DNA of 64,000 bases from Actinoplanes sp. L3-i22 (GTDB lineage: Bacteria > Actinomycetota > Actinomycetes > Mycobacteriales > Micromonosporaceae): the NCBI RefSeq assembly GCF_019704555.1, contig NZ_AP024745.1, positions 1,124,501-1,188,500 of the forward strand. The letters are read 5' to 3'. This document shows positions 1-7,213 of the stretch, piece by piece (within the stretch, counting starts at the first letter, position 1; each line of letters starts with the position of its first letter). Made by a program: the position numbers and the translations under genes. Below the pieces are notes generated by a model, which saw only the letters and a program-made list of their open reading frames with translations, was not told the DNA's origin and made no database searches.

Positions 1-200
1 GCCAGACGCTGCCGGAGTCGGTCGGGAACCACGTGCTGAAGTACATCCCGGTCGCGGCGGCGCAGGCGCTGTACGCGGTGCGGGGCACCGGGAACCCGTT
101 CACGATCCTGACCCCGGGCCCGGCCGCCCTGGTCACCGCGGGCTGGGTGCTCCTGGCGCTGGCGGCCGGCGGGGCCGTGCTCTGGAGACGGGATCCCTGA
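1..200 (+). CDS. ABC-2 type transporter permease, C-terminal fragment
   Basis: The reading frame beginning at base 3 is open from the window edge to the TGA at 198-200. It encodes about 65 residues ending in a hydrophobic helix of roughly 20 residues and a short basic tail (LWRRDP). This looks like the last membrane segment of an ABC-2 family permease. It abuts directly a sensor kinase and response regulator, which is a common arrangement for drug-export ABC systems controlled by NarL-type two-component pairs. The family call is an inference from a short hydrophobic tail; the start and the ATPase partner lie outside the window. Confidence 0.55.
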   Translation, partial: QTLPESVGNHVLKYIPVAAAQALYAVRGTGNPFTILTPGPAALVTAGWVLLALAAGGAVLWRRDP

Positions 201-1325
201 GTGGTCCACACTGGGCGGATGAGACCGCGCGCGGTGGCCGCCGGGATCGCCGCGCTGGCGGCCCTGGCCTGCGGAATCATCCTGACCGGCCGGACCGGGG
301 CGACGGTCACCGCGACCGGCCCGGCGGACTGGGTCGCGGTGGTGCTGCTGCCGGTCCCGCTGATCTGGCGGCGGCCCGCCCCGGTGCTGGTCTTCGCCCT
401 GGTCACCGGTGCCTACTGGGCGACCCAGGCGGCCGGGCTGCAGAATCCGGGCGCGCTGCTGGTGCCGTTGCTGGCGTTGCACTCGCTGGCCCGGCACCGG
501 CCGGCCCGCTACGTCTGGGTGGCCGCGGCGCTCACCGTGCTGCCCGGGCTCGGCGCTCGCGAGGACTGGGTCGCGGTCGCGGCGGTGGCCGCGCTGATCG
601 TGGCGGTCGCGCTGGTCGGGATCAGTCAGCGGACCCGGGCGGCGTACCTCGTGGAGCTGGAGGACCGGGCCCGGCGGCTGGAGATCGAGCGGGATCAGCG
701 GGCGCGGCTCGCGGTGGCCGAGGAACGCGCGCGGATCGCCCGGGAGATGCACGACGTGGTGGCGCACCACATCGCGGTGATGATCGCGCTGTCCGACGGC
801 GCGGCCGCGACCGCGCCCGGCGATCCGGCGCGGGCGGCCGGCGTGATGGGCCAGGCTTCGGCGGTCGGCCGGGAGGCGATGGGCGAGATGCGCAAGCTCG
901 TCGGACTATTGAACGACTTCTCTGGTACGCCGGTAGCCCACGCCCCGCAGCCCGGCCTCGACGACCTCGACGCCCTGATCGACCGGGTCCGCGCCGCCGG
1001 CCTCGAGGTCACCCTGATCCGCGAGGGCACGCCCAGCGGCGGGAGCCCCGGCGCCGCCCTGGCCGTCTACCGGGTCGTCCAGGAGGCCCTGACCAACGCC
1101 CTCAAGCACGCCGGCCCGAACGCCACCGTCGAGGTCACCGTGCGCCACCAACCGCCATATACCGAAATTTCGGTCACGGACAACGGCACCGGACGCGACG
1201 CGGCCCCGGACGGCCACGGGCTGGCCGGCATGCGGGAACGGGTCGCTCCCTACGACGGCCACGTCGAAGCCGGTCCGAGATCCGGAAACGGCTGGCGGGT
1301 CCACGCGACCCTGAGGCTCCGATGA
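201..1325 (+). CDS. NarL-family sensor histidine kinase
   Basis: A 374-residue membrane histidine kinase. The N-terminal ~145 residues are several hydrophobic helices without a large extracellular loop. A coiled linker leads to a HisKA_3 dimerisation domain with the phospho-acceptor His near residue 184 in REMHDVVAHH. A HATPase domain follows, with the N box around HALTNALKHAG-like residues (EALTNALKHA) and a G box near GHGLAGMRERV. Start is GTG at 201, immediately after the upstream stop; an ATG six codons downstream is a possible alternative. It overlaps its response regulator by four bases (ATGA), so the two are translationally coupled. It probably controls the adjacent ABC-2 exporter; the signal is unknown. 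Confidence 0.9.
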   Translation: MVHTGRMRPRAVAAGIAALAALACGIILTGRTGATVTATGPADWVAVVLLPVPLIWRRPAPVLVFALVTGAYWATQAAGLQNPGALLVPLLALHSLARHRPARYVWVAAALTVLPGLGAREDWVAVAAVAALIVAVALVGISQRTRAAYLVELEDRARRLEIERDQRARLAVAEERARIAREMHDVVAHHIAVMIALSDGAAATAPGDPARAAGVMGQASAVGREAMGEMRKLVGLLNDFSGTPVAHAPQPGLDDLDALIDRVRAAGLEVTLIREGTPSGGSPGAALAVYRVVQEALTNALKHAGPNATVEVTVRHQPPYTEISVTDNGTGRDAAPDGHGLAGMRERVAPYDGHVEAGPRSGNGWRVHATLRLR

Positions 1326-1969
1326 CCGTCACCGTGCTGCTGGTCGACGACCAGCCGCTGCTCTCGCTCGGCTTCCGCCTGGTGCTGGAGGCGCAGCCGG
1401 ACATCACCGTGGTCGGCGAGGCCGGCGACGGCGCGCAGGCGATCCGGATGACCCGGGCGCTCCGGCCGGACGTGGTGCTGATGGACGTACGGATGCCGGT
1501 CCTGGACGGCATCGAGGCGACCCGGCGGATCGTCGCGGACGGCAACCCGGCCCGGATCCTGGTGCTGACCACGTTCGACCTGGACGAATACGTCTACGCC
1601 GCGCTGCGGGCCGGAGCCAGCGGGTTCCTGCTCAAGGACGTGCCCCCGGCCGACCTGATCAGCGCGATCCACGCGGTCGCCGGTGGGCACGCGGCCGTCG
1701 CCCCGGCGGTCACCCGGCGACTTCTGGACGCGTTCGTGCCACACCTGCCCGTCACCGGGCCGACGTCGCCGAAGACGGACCGGCTCACCGAACGGGAACG
1801 CGAGGTTCTCGTCCTGGTGGGCCGGGGCCGCTCGAACGGCGAGATCGCCGACGAGCTGCACCTGTCCGAGGCGACCGTGAAGGCGCACGTCGGACGACTG
1901 CTCGGCAAGCTCGAGTTGCGTGACCGGGTGCAGATCGTCGTTTACGCCCACGAGAACCGGCTGGTCTAG
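1322..1969 (+). CDS. NarL/FixJ-family response regulator
   Basis: A 215-residue regulator with an N-terminal receiver domain and a C-terminal LuxR-type helix-turn-helix. Acidic residues D9/D10 and the phospho-acceptor D55 (VVLMDVRMP) are present, as is the conserved Lys in FLLKD. The DNA-binding part reads LTEREREVLVLVGRG followed by NGEIADELHLSEATVKAHV. It is the partner of the overlapping kinase. The gene ends in the tetranucleotide CTAG (1966-1969), in which the stop codon of this gene and the stop codon of the convergent Asp23 gene are both read, so the two coding sequences overlap by four bases. Confidence 0.92.
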   Translation: MTVTVLLVDDQPLLSLGFRLVLEAQPDITVVGEAGDGAQAIRMTRALRPDVVLMDVRMPVLDGIEATRRIVADGNPARILVLTTFDLDEYVYAALRAGASGFLLKDVPPADLISAIHAVAGGHAAVAPAVTRRLLDAFVPHLPVTGPTSPKTDRLTEREREVLVLVGRGRSNGEIADELHLSEATVKAHVGRLLGKLELRDRVQIVVYAHENRLV

Positions 1970-2337
1970 CCGATCGCGATGTCGTCCACGTTCACGTTGA
2001 CGGCGAGGACGCGCAGGCCGTAGCTCTGCACCGCCTCGGTCACCTTCTCCTGAACGGCGCTGGTCACCTCGGCGACCACGGTGCCGGCGGCCAGGACGAC
2101 CACCACGTTGACGGTCACCGTGCCGTCCTTGACCTCGGCCGAGACGCCCCGGCTCGCGTCGCCGACGGTGTCCAGGCCGACCTTGTCGAGCACGCTGTTG
2201 AAGAAGCGCGAGACGTCGCCGCCCAGATCCGAGACGCCGGGGACGGTGCGCGCCGCGGCGGCGGCGATCTTCTCCACCACCTCGCCCGAGACAGTGGTGC
2301 TTCCGCTCGCCGGGGTGGCGCCAGTGGGTTCGGTCAT
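1966..2337 (-). CDS. Asp23/Gls24 family envelope stress response protein
   Basis: A 123-residue protein with the Asp23 fold: after a short polar N terminus comes EKIAAAAARTVPGV, then a beta-rich core with VTVNVVVVLAAGT and VAEVTSAVQEKVTEAVQSYG, and the terminal VNVNVDDI. The ATG at 2337 is chosen because a GGAG lies about 12 bases upstream and the family normally starts just before the EKI helix; longer in-frame extensions are Arg/Ser-rich and uncharacteristic. Actinobacterial members are small envelope- or stress-associated proteins, often several per genome, with unclear molecular roles. The gene is monocistronic and convergent with the response regulator. Confidence 0.85.
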   Translation of the reverse strand: MTEPTGATPASGSTTVSGEVVEKIAAAAARTVPGVSDLGGDVSRFFNSVLDKVGLDTVGDASRGVSAEVKDGTVTVNVVVVLAAGTVVAEVTSAVQEKVTEAVQSYGLRVLAVNVNVDDIAIG

Positions 2338-2600
2338 GGCCCTGTGTTCTCCGCTCTTGACGCAGATTCGCGACTCCGCGGGGAGCGTACTGAAGATCCG
2401 CCGCGCCCCGCCAGACCGGTATCCGACTGACCGCCGGAGAACACGTGAATTCGCACTGTCCATGGTGGTCCGAATACGGAAAACGGCGCGATCACGTCGT
2501 GTCGAAACGGATTCCTACATCGGCCTCTAGCTGGGAAAACGTGGCACATTCGGGGGCTTCGAGGGCCGGTAATGTGCGGAGGAAGAGCCTGGGAGGCGTC

Positions 2601-3044
2601 ATGGACAATGACCACTACGGCGACGAGTTGACCTTGCGGTTGTCCGGGATCGCCGACATCACCGCGCTCGACGACGATCGGGCCTTGACAACCTTCATGC
2701 GCGAGCTGGTGGCGCGGATCGGGATGACCGTCATCGCCGGCCCGATGGTCGCCACCGAGGACGGCCCGCCGGAGCGGGCCGGCAAGTCGGCCGTGGTCAT
2801 CCTGGCCGAGTCGCACGCCGCCATCCACACCTACCCGCACCTGCGGGAGATCTTCGTCAACGTCTTCTCCTGCAAGCCGTTCCACGAGGCCGACGTGCTC
2901 GCCGAGTTCCGCCGGCTGGTCGGCGACTACCGGATCAGCGAGCACCTCCTGCGCCGCCGCGGCGAGGAGTGGCCGCGCGACCTCGCCTCGGCGGAGCAGC
3001 TCTGGAGCGACCATCGGGCCGCACTATCGTCGGTGCATGACTGA
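2601..3044 (+). CDS. speD: S-adenosylmethionine decarboxylase-like pyruvoyl enzyme (SpeD family)
   Basis: A 147-residue proenzyme. The self-cleavage site is E70-S71 within LAESHAAIHTYP, so Ser71 should become the pyruvoyl group. His76 and Cys91 sit exactly +5 and +20 from that Ser, matching His68 and Cys83 relative to Ser63 in the Thermotoga enzyme. The ATG at 2601 is preceded by GGGAGG at 2591-2596. In the classical pathway SpeD makes decarboxylated SAM for spermidine synthesis, but no speE is visible nearby. Some bacterial SpeD homologues are reported to decarboxylate ornithine or arginine instead, so the substrate is open. The gene overlaps the following peroxiredoxin gene by eight bases. 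Confidence 0.85.
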   Translation: MDNDHYGDELTLRLSGIADITALDDDRALTTFMRELVARIGMTVIAGPMVATEDGPPERAGKSAVVILAESHAAIHTYPHLREIFVNVFSCKPFHEADVLAEFRRLVGDYRISEHLLRRRGEEWPRDLASAEQLWSDHRAALSSVHD

Positions 3045-3513
3045 CATCGTGCGTCTCAGCGCCGGCGACGCCGCGCCCGACTTCTCGCTCCCCACCGACA
3101 ACGGCGACCGCCTCACGCTCAAGGACCTGCGCGGACGCAAGGTCGTGCTGTATGCGTACCCGGCCGCGATGACACCCGGCTGCACCAAGCAGGCCTGTGA
3201 CTTCCGGGACTCGCTGGCCTCGCTGCAGGCCGCCGGTTACGAGGTGGTCGGCATCTCGCCCGACAAGCCGGCCAAGCTCGCCAAGTTCCGCGAGCGCGAC
3301 GCGATCACGTTTCCGCTGGTCAGCGACGAGGACAAGAGCGTCCTGACGGCGTATGGTGCGTTCGGCGAGAAGCAGCTCTACGGCAAGACGGTCACCGGGG
3401 TGATCCGTTCGACGTTCATCATCGACGAGGACGGCGCCATCGAGCACGCCTTCTACAACGTCAAGGCCACCGGTCACGTCGCCAAGCTGCGCCGCGACCT
3501 CGGCCTGGACTGA
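3037..3513 (+). CDS. bcp: Thiol peroxidase, Bcp/PrxQ-type peroxiredoxin
   Basis: A 158-residue peroxiredoxin. The peroxidatic Cys lies in TPGCTKQAC and a second Cys follows five residues later, the PrxQ-type resolving arrangement. The thioredoxin-fold strands GRKVVLYAYP and YEVVGISPDK and the C-terminal STFIIDEDG region are intact. It reduces peroxides at the expense of thioredoxin in the cytoplasm. The ATG at 3037 lies inside the end of speD. A TATCGT hexamer at 3025-3030, six bases before the ATG, could be a -10 box giving a leaderless transcript independent of speD. Confidence 0.93.
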   Translation: MTDIVRLSAGDAAPDFSLPTDNGDRLTLKDLRGRKVVLYAYPAAMTPGCTKQACDFRDSLASLQAAGYEVVGISPDKPAKLAKFRERDAITFPLVSDEDKSVLTAYGAFGEKQLYGKTVTGVIRSTFIIDEDGAIEHAFYNVKATGHVAKLRRDLGLD

Positions 3514-3713
3514 CCGCGCCCCGCACCGACCGCCCACTTCCCTGATCGCGTCCGAACTTCGGGAAAGTCCGCAGGTCCGGGGCCTGCACGCCGAAGAGGA
3601 GAACACTCCACAGCCCGCATCGGCGCGAGGCAGCCCGGACTCACGGCGGTCGTCATGCGGTAGCCAACCCGCAAGGCGGCCGCCGTGCACGCTTTTACGA
3701 TCACATTCATTTA

Positions 3714-3847
3714 TTGCCTATGCTGCGGCCGATAACTGATCGTCGCTCCCGCGGGGACCCTTCCGGGCTTCGCAAGGGCGCGGGGCGCCCAGAACGCAAA
3801 GCCCTACAGGGCGGCGTCCGTGGGTGGTTGCGGTTTCAAAGGACCCA
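3714..3847. repeat. Left arm of 133-bp inverted repeat flanking tRNA-Leu
   Basis: Bases 3715-3847 match the reverse complement of 4092-4224 at about 120 of 133 positions by eye, with two compensating one-base gaps. The best conserved core runs from CTGCGGCCGATAACTGATCG to the GGGACCCTTCCGGG region. The stretch 3514-3714 before it contains no gene that I can support. The arm lies downstream of the peroxiredoxin gene and 13 bases from the 3' end of tRNA-Leu. Its nature (MITE-like, duplicated terminator, or recombination scar) is not established. Confidence 0.85.
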
Positions 3848-3860
3848 AAACCGAGTTCAG

Positions 3861-3947
3861 TGGTGCGGAAGAAGGGACTCGAACCCTCACGCCCTCTCGG
3901 GCACGGGCACCTAAAACCCGCGCGGCTGCCAATTTCGCCACTCCCGC
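3861..3947 (-). tRNA. tRNA-Leu (anticodon UAG)
   Basis: An 87-base tRNA read on the minus strand. The seven-pair acceptor stem is GCGGGAG against CTTCCGC, and the 3' CCA is encoded (3863-3861). The anticodon loop reads TTTAGGT, giving UAG, for CUA and other CUN codons. A long class II variable arm (GCCCGAGAGGGC-like) and a canonical GGTTCGAGTCC T loop are present. It sits inside the 244-base spacer between two inverted repeat arms. Confidence 0.95.
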
Positions 3948-4091
3948 CCGTTTTGCCCATCAAGAGCAAAGCGTTGGGTGGAGTCTAAACGCTCGCCCCA
4001 GTTCATGGCGCCTCGGTTCATCCCGTTCGTGTCACACGCTCCCAGCCGGGGCCGGAGGCGCGGCTGGGCCTGACGTGGCAGCGGAGTCGCG

Positions 4092-4225
4092 TGGGTCCTT
4101 GGAAACCGCAACCACCCTCGGACGTCGCCCTGGAGGGTCTCGCGTTTTTGGGCGCCCCGCGCCCTGCGAGGCCCGGAAGGGTCCCCGCGGGAGCGACGAT
4201 CAGTTATCGGCCGCAGCCGAGGCAA
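4092..4225. repeat. Right arm of 133-bp inverted repeat flanking tRNA-Leu
   Basis: Reverse-complement partner of 3715-3847 (about 90% identity by eye). Between the tRNA 5' end (3947) and this arm are 144 bases without a supported gene; they should contain the tRNA promoter, since the tRNA is transcribed leftward from here. After this arm, 4226-4308 holds only the terminator of the expansin gene. Confidence 0.85.
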
Positions 4226-4254
4226 AAAAGAATTTGATCTTTATGGGGTGGACA

Positions 4255-4291
4255 AACGGCAGCCCCACCGGGCGGGGGCGGGGCTGCCGTT
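4255..4291 (-). terminator. Intrinsic-type terminator of the expansin gene
   Basis: A 12-bp perfect stem (AACGGCAGCCCC with GGGGCTGCCGTT) and a 13-base loop lie 18 bases past the stop of the minus-strand expansin gene. On the minus strand the stem is followed by TTTGTCC, a weak T tract typical of high-GC terminators. Confidence 0.75.
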
Positions 4292-4308
4292 CGGGGGACC
4301 GCGGAAAG

Positions 4309-5232
4309 CTAGCCGCAGCTGGCCGGTTCAGGGTTGCCGGCCAGGTTGAGGAGGGCGTCCTCGGTGGTGCCCGGAACGGCCGCAGCCGATTCGGGCAGCG
4401 GGGCCACCGAGGACGCCGAGGGGGGAACGGAGGCGGGCGTGGCGGGTGACGATTTCTTCGCCGCCGGGGACGACGAAGTCTTGGCCGCGGACTTGACGGT
4501 GCTGGAGCGGCCGGACACCGACGTGGACGTCTTCTGCACGACGCCCGGCTTCATCGCGATGCCGGACACCGTCGTCGTGTTGCCGTAGACGTCGGTGAGT
4601 TTCAGCTTGTACGGACCGGAGCCGGCGCCGCTGTCGATCAGCCAGTAGTTGTAGTCGGTCCGGTACGCGGACTTGAACGAGCCGCCCGGACCGGCCACCT
4701 GGACCGATTTCAGCAGGTTGGCGTGGTTGTCGATGCGCGCCGCGAACCAGTACTGCGACGCGCCCTCCTTGATCCGGACGGTGACCGGGCCGGGCACCGA
4801 GGGGTTCGTGACCAGCTTGTACTTGATCGAGATGATGCCGGCGACCTCGCTGCCGATCTTCTTGAACGCGGTCCGGCTCAGGTCCAGGTGCCCGGTGTCG
4901 CACTCCGGGCAGGAGTCGAAGACCTTGACCCGGACCGAGCCCTTCGGGCCGGTGACGTCGAGATACGCGCCGCAGGAGGCGCCGTCGGCGTACTGGTCCG
5001 GGCCGAGCGCCACGTAGAGATCGTCGGCCGGCACCTCGAACGAGCAGTTGCCGGACGTGCCGCCCAGGTCGTAGAAGGTCGCCTTGCCGGTCTTCGTGCT
5101 CGTGCTCGGCGGCGCGGCACACGCCGACCCGCCGGACTGCAGCAGCAGCGCCACGCCGATGATGCCGGCGAGAACGGCGGCGCCGCCGGCGGCGAGCCAA
5201 CGGGTCGGGAACGGTCGTCGATGAGCACTCAC
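4309..5232 (-). CDS. Secreted bacterial expansin (EXLX-type) with Ser/Ala-rich tail
   Basis: A 307-residue protein starting at GTG (5232). Residues ~12-38 form a signal/membrane segment ending near ACAAPP. The double-psi beta-barrel follows (GKATFYDLGGTSGNCSF, VKVFDSCPECDTGHLDLS); the Asp in HLDLS corresponds to the essential expansin Asp. A CBM63-like beta sandwich spans about 150-235, with aromatic residues in QYWFAARIDNH and DYNYWLIDSG. The last ~70 residues are Ser/Ala/Pro/Thr-rich and end in ASCG. Expansins loosen cellulose/xyloglucan contacts without hydrolysis. The unusual tail may be a linker or cell-wall segment. Two 11-bp direct repeats lie just upstream. Confidence 0.88.
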   Translation of the reverse strand: MSAHRRPFPTRWLAAGGAAVLAGIIGVALLLQSGGSACAAPPSTSTKTGKATFYDLGGTSGNCSFEVPADDLYVALGPDQYADGASCGAYLDVTGPKGSVRVKVFDSCPECDTGHLDLSRTAFKKIGSEVAGIISIKYKLVTNPSVPGPVTVRIKEGASQYWFAARIDNHANLLKSVQVAGPGGSFKSAYRTDYNYWLIDSGAGSGPYKLKLTDVYGNTTTVSGIAMKPGVVQKTSTSVSGRSSTVKSAAKTSSSPAAKKSSPATPASVPPSASSVAPLPESAAAVPGTTEDALLNLAGNPEPASCG

Positions 5233-5272
5233 GCTCAGCGATACTTGTAGGGCCGGGCGCTTCCGGCAAACC

Positions 5273-5294
5273 TTCTAAGACACTCCTAAGACAC
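5273..5294 (-). promoter_or_regulatory. 11-bp tandem direct repeat upstream of the expansin gene
   Basis: CTAAGACAC occurs at 5275-5283 and again at 5286-5294, an exact 11-bp period (one helical turn). It lies 43-62 bases before the expansin GTG, near the expected -35/-55 region. OmpR/PhoB-type regulators commonly bind two direct half-sites spaced by 11 bp. The assignment as an operator is inference. Confidence 0.45.
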
Positions 5295-5317
5295 ATGTAC
5301 CGCTAATGAGTGCCGCG

Positions 5318-6130
5318 TCACTCCAACGGTGTCACCGTGTCGCCGAGCCGCAACACTCCGGTGTCACCGGCGGCGAGGTCCGGGATCAGGTTCACCGCGA
5401 ACATCAGGCCGCCGTCGATCCGGCGATGCTTGCCCAGGACGTGCAGCGGCTGCCGCCCGGACTCCCCGGTCTCCTGATCGATCGTGGTCACCCGGCACCG
5501 GGCGCAGTGCTTGGCGACCCGGAACGTCATCCCGCCGATCCGCAGCCGCCCGCCCAGCCAGCCGTCCTCGGCCCAGGCCGGTGCGCCGTCGACCACCAGG
5601 TTCGGCCGGAAGCGGTGCATCGGGACCGGTTCGTCGCCGCCCTCGGTCAGCCAGTCGTTGACCGCGTCCAGCGAGGCGGTGTTCGCCAGCAGCACCGGGT
5701 AGCCGTCGGCGAAGCTGACCCGGTCGTCCGGCGCCGCGCGCTCCTCGATGGTCCGGCTCGTCGGATCCGACTGCCAGACCAGCCGCACGTCCCGGCCGAG
5801 GAACGCGCTGACCCAGGCCGACTCCGCGACCCGGCCGGGAATCTCCGGCTTGTTGCGGAACACCCGGATCGCGACCTTCGGGCCGTCGGCCGGCTCGTCC
5901 AGATCAAGATCGGACAGACCCGGGGCGGACAGCAGCAGACCCCCGGGGCGCGGCCGGACCCGCAACTGGGTCAGCAGCGGAGCGTCCCGCTGGGTGATGC
6001 CCACCCCATCGACGTTCACGATCATCCAGCGGCGATCGTCGCGGAGACCCCAGGGCTCGACCACGGCGGTGGCGTGGTCCAGGCGGTGGCAACCCTTGAC
6101 CGGATACGTGTGCAGTTCGGCGATCCGCAT
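5318..6130 (-). CDS. MOSC domain-containing protein
   Basis: A 270-residue protein with an N-terminal MOSC beta-barrel (AELHTYPVKGCHRLDHA, then WGLRDDRRWMIVN) and a C-terminal MOSC domain containing RFRPNLVVDG and KHCARCRVTTID. The Cys in ARCRV is the conserved residue implicated in sulfur or molybdenum-cofactor chemistry in this family (amidoxime-reducing component relatives). It would act in the cytoplasm. It is transcribed divergently from the ABM-like gene. The substrate is not predictable from sequence. Confidence 0.88.
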   Translation of the reverse strand: MRIAELHTYPVKGCHRLDHATAVVEPWGLRDDRRWMIVNVDGVGITQRDAPLLTQLRVRPRPGGLLLSAPGLSDLDLDEPADGPKVAIRVFRNKPEIPGRVAESAWVSAFLGRDVRLVWQSDPTSRTIEERAAPDDRVSFADGYPVLLANTASLDAVNDWLTEGGDEPVPMHRFRPNLVVDGAPAWAEDGWLGGRLRIGGMTFRVAKHCARCRVTTIDQETGESGRQPLHVLGKHRRIDGGLMFAVNLIPDLAAGDTGVLRLGDTVTPLE

Positions 6131-6193
6131 TCACCCAGTTTTTCATGTTCCTGGCATCAGCTGGTTTTCATGTTCCCGGAATATGGTGGGCCG

Positions 6194-6505
6194 GTGATCA
6201 CACGGATGTGGCGGGGATGGGTGCGCACCGACCAGGTCGAGGCGTACGTGGCGTACATCGAACGCACCGGGCTGGCGGCGTACCGGGGCACACCCGGCAA
6301 CCTCGGGGCCCAGATGTGGACCCGGGATCTCGGCGACGGCCGCTCCGAGGTGACCACGGTCAGCTGGTGGGCCTCGGTCGACGTGATCCGCGGCTTCGCC
6401 GGTGAGGACATCGAGCGCGCGGTGTTCTACCCGGAGGACGACGCCTTCCTGATCGAGCGGGAACACACCGTCACCCACCACTTCGTCGCCCGCGACAGCG
6501 GCTGA
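6194..6505 (+). CDS. Small ABM-like (dimeric alpha/beta barrel) protein
   Basis: A 103-residue protein (ITRMWRGWVRTDQVEAYVAYI, then a strand with VTTVSWWASVDVIRGFAG and a terminal HHFV). The helix-strand order and the position of the Trp pair resemble the antibiotic-biosynthesis-monooxygenase/EthD-like fold of small oxygenases and stress proteins. GTG at 6194 is preferred; an in-frame ATG at 6170 would add eight residues. Its stop overlaps the ATG of the following HAD gene (TGATG), so the pair is probably co-translated. The fold call is moderate and the function unknown. The 63-base divergent gap upstream holds a direct repeat of TTTTCATGTTCC (about 6139 and 6166). Confidence 0.7.
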   Translation: MITRMWRGWVRTDQVEAYVAYIERTGLAAYRGTPGNLGAQMWTRDLGDGRSEVTTVSWWASVDVIRGFAGEDIERAVFYPEDDAFLIEREHTVTHHFVARDSG

Positions 6506-7134
6506 TGCTCCTGCTCCTGGACCTCGACAACACCCTGATCGATCGGGACGCCGCGTTCCGCGCCGCGGGGGCGGAGCTCCTCGCCACGCACCGGCTGCCC
6601 GCGGCCGACCTCGAGTGGCTGATGACGGTCGACGCGAGCGGGTACACGCCGCGGGCCGAGGTGGCCTCGGCGCTGCTCGAACGGTATCCGGAGGTGGTGC
6701 CGGCCGGGGACGTGCACCGCTTCCTCGACCATGGTGCCGCCGATCGGGTTTCCCTGGCCTCACCGGTCCGGAGCGCGCTGGCCGCGGCCCGCGCGGCCGG
6801 GTGTGCCTCGGTGATCGTCACCAACGGACTGGTCGCCCAGCAGACCGCGAAGATCCGGAACAGCGGCCTCGACGAGGTGGTCGACGGCTGGGTGATCTCC
6901 GAGGCGGTCGGCTGCAAGAAGCCGTCCCCGGAGATCTTCCACGCCGCGGCGGCGGTCGCGGGGCTGCCCCTCGCCGACGCCTGGATGATCGGCGACTCGG
7001 CCCACGCGGACATCGGCGGCGCGCACGCGGCGGGCCTGCCCAGCACGTGGATCTCCCTGGGCCGGACGTGGACCGAGGCCGCCTACCACCCCACCCGCAT
7101 CGAGACCGACGTCGCCGCCGCGATCCGCCGGTGA
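6505..7134 (+). CDS. HAD-superfamily hydrolase (phosphatase)
   Basis: A 209-residue HAD enzyme with all four motifs: DLDNT at the N terminus (nucleophile and acid/base Asp), IVTNG (motif II), the Lys in GCKKPSPEIF (motif III) and MIGDSAHADI (motif IV). A helical C1 cap lies between motifs I and II. It would hydrolyse a small cytoplasmic phosphomonoester; the substrate cannot be told. The start ATG overlaps the preceding stop codon. The 79 bases after its end hold nothing I recognise. Confidence 0.9.
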   Translation: MLLLLDLDNTLIDRDAAFRAAGAELLATHRLPAADLEWLMTVDASGYTPRAEVASALLERYPEVVPAGDVHRFLDHGAADRVSLASPVRSALAAARAAGCASVIVTNGLVAQQTAKIRNSGLDEVVDGWVISEAVGCKKPSPEIFHAAAAVAGLPLADAWMIGDSAHADIGGAHAAGLPSTWISLGRTWTEAAYHPTRIETDVAAAIRR

Positions 7135-7213
7135 GTTCGCGACAGCCGTCGCCCAGCTCCTCGATCTGAATCGGCTGGTCGCCGGGCCTGGGCGCCTTCG
7201 ACCCGTTGCCGCA

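Noticed and set aside
3820..4449. Open frame over tRNA-Leu and the right inverted repeat
   Set aside because: It runs through a tRNA and into the end of the expansin gene; no ribosome-binding site or domain.
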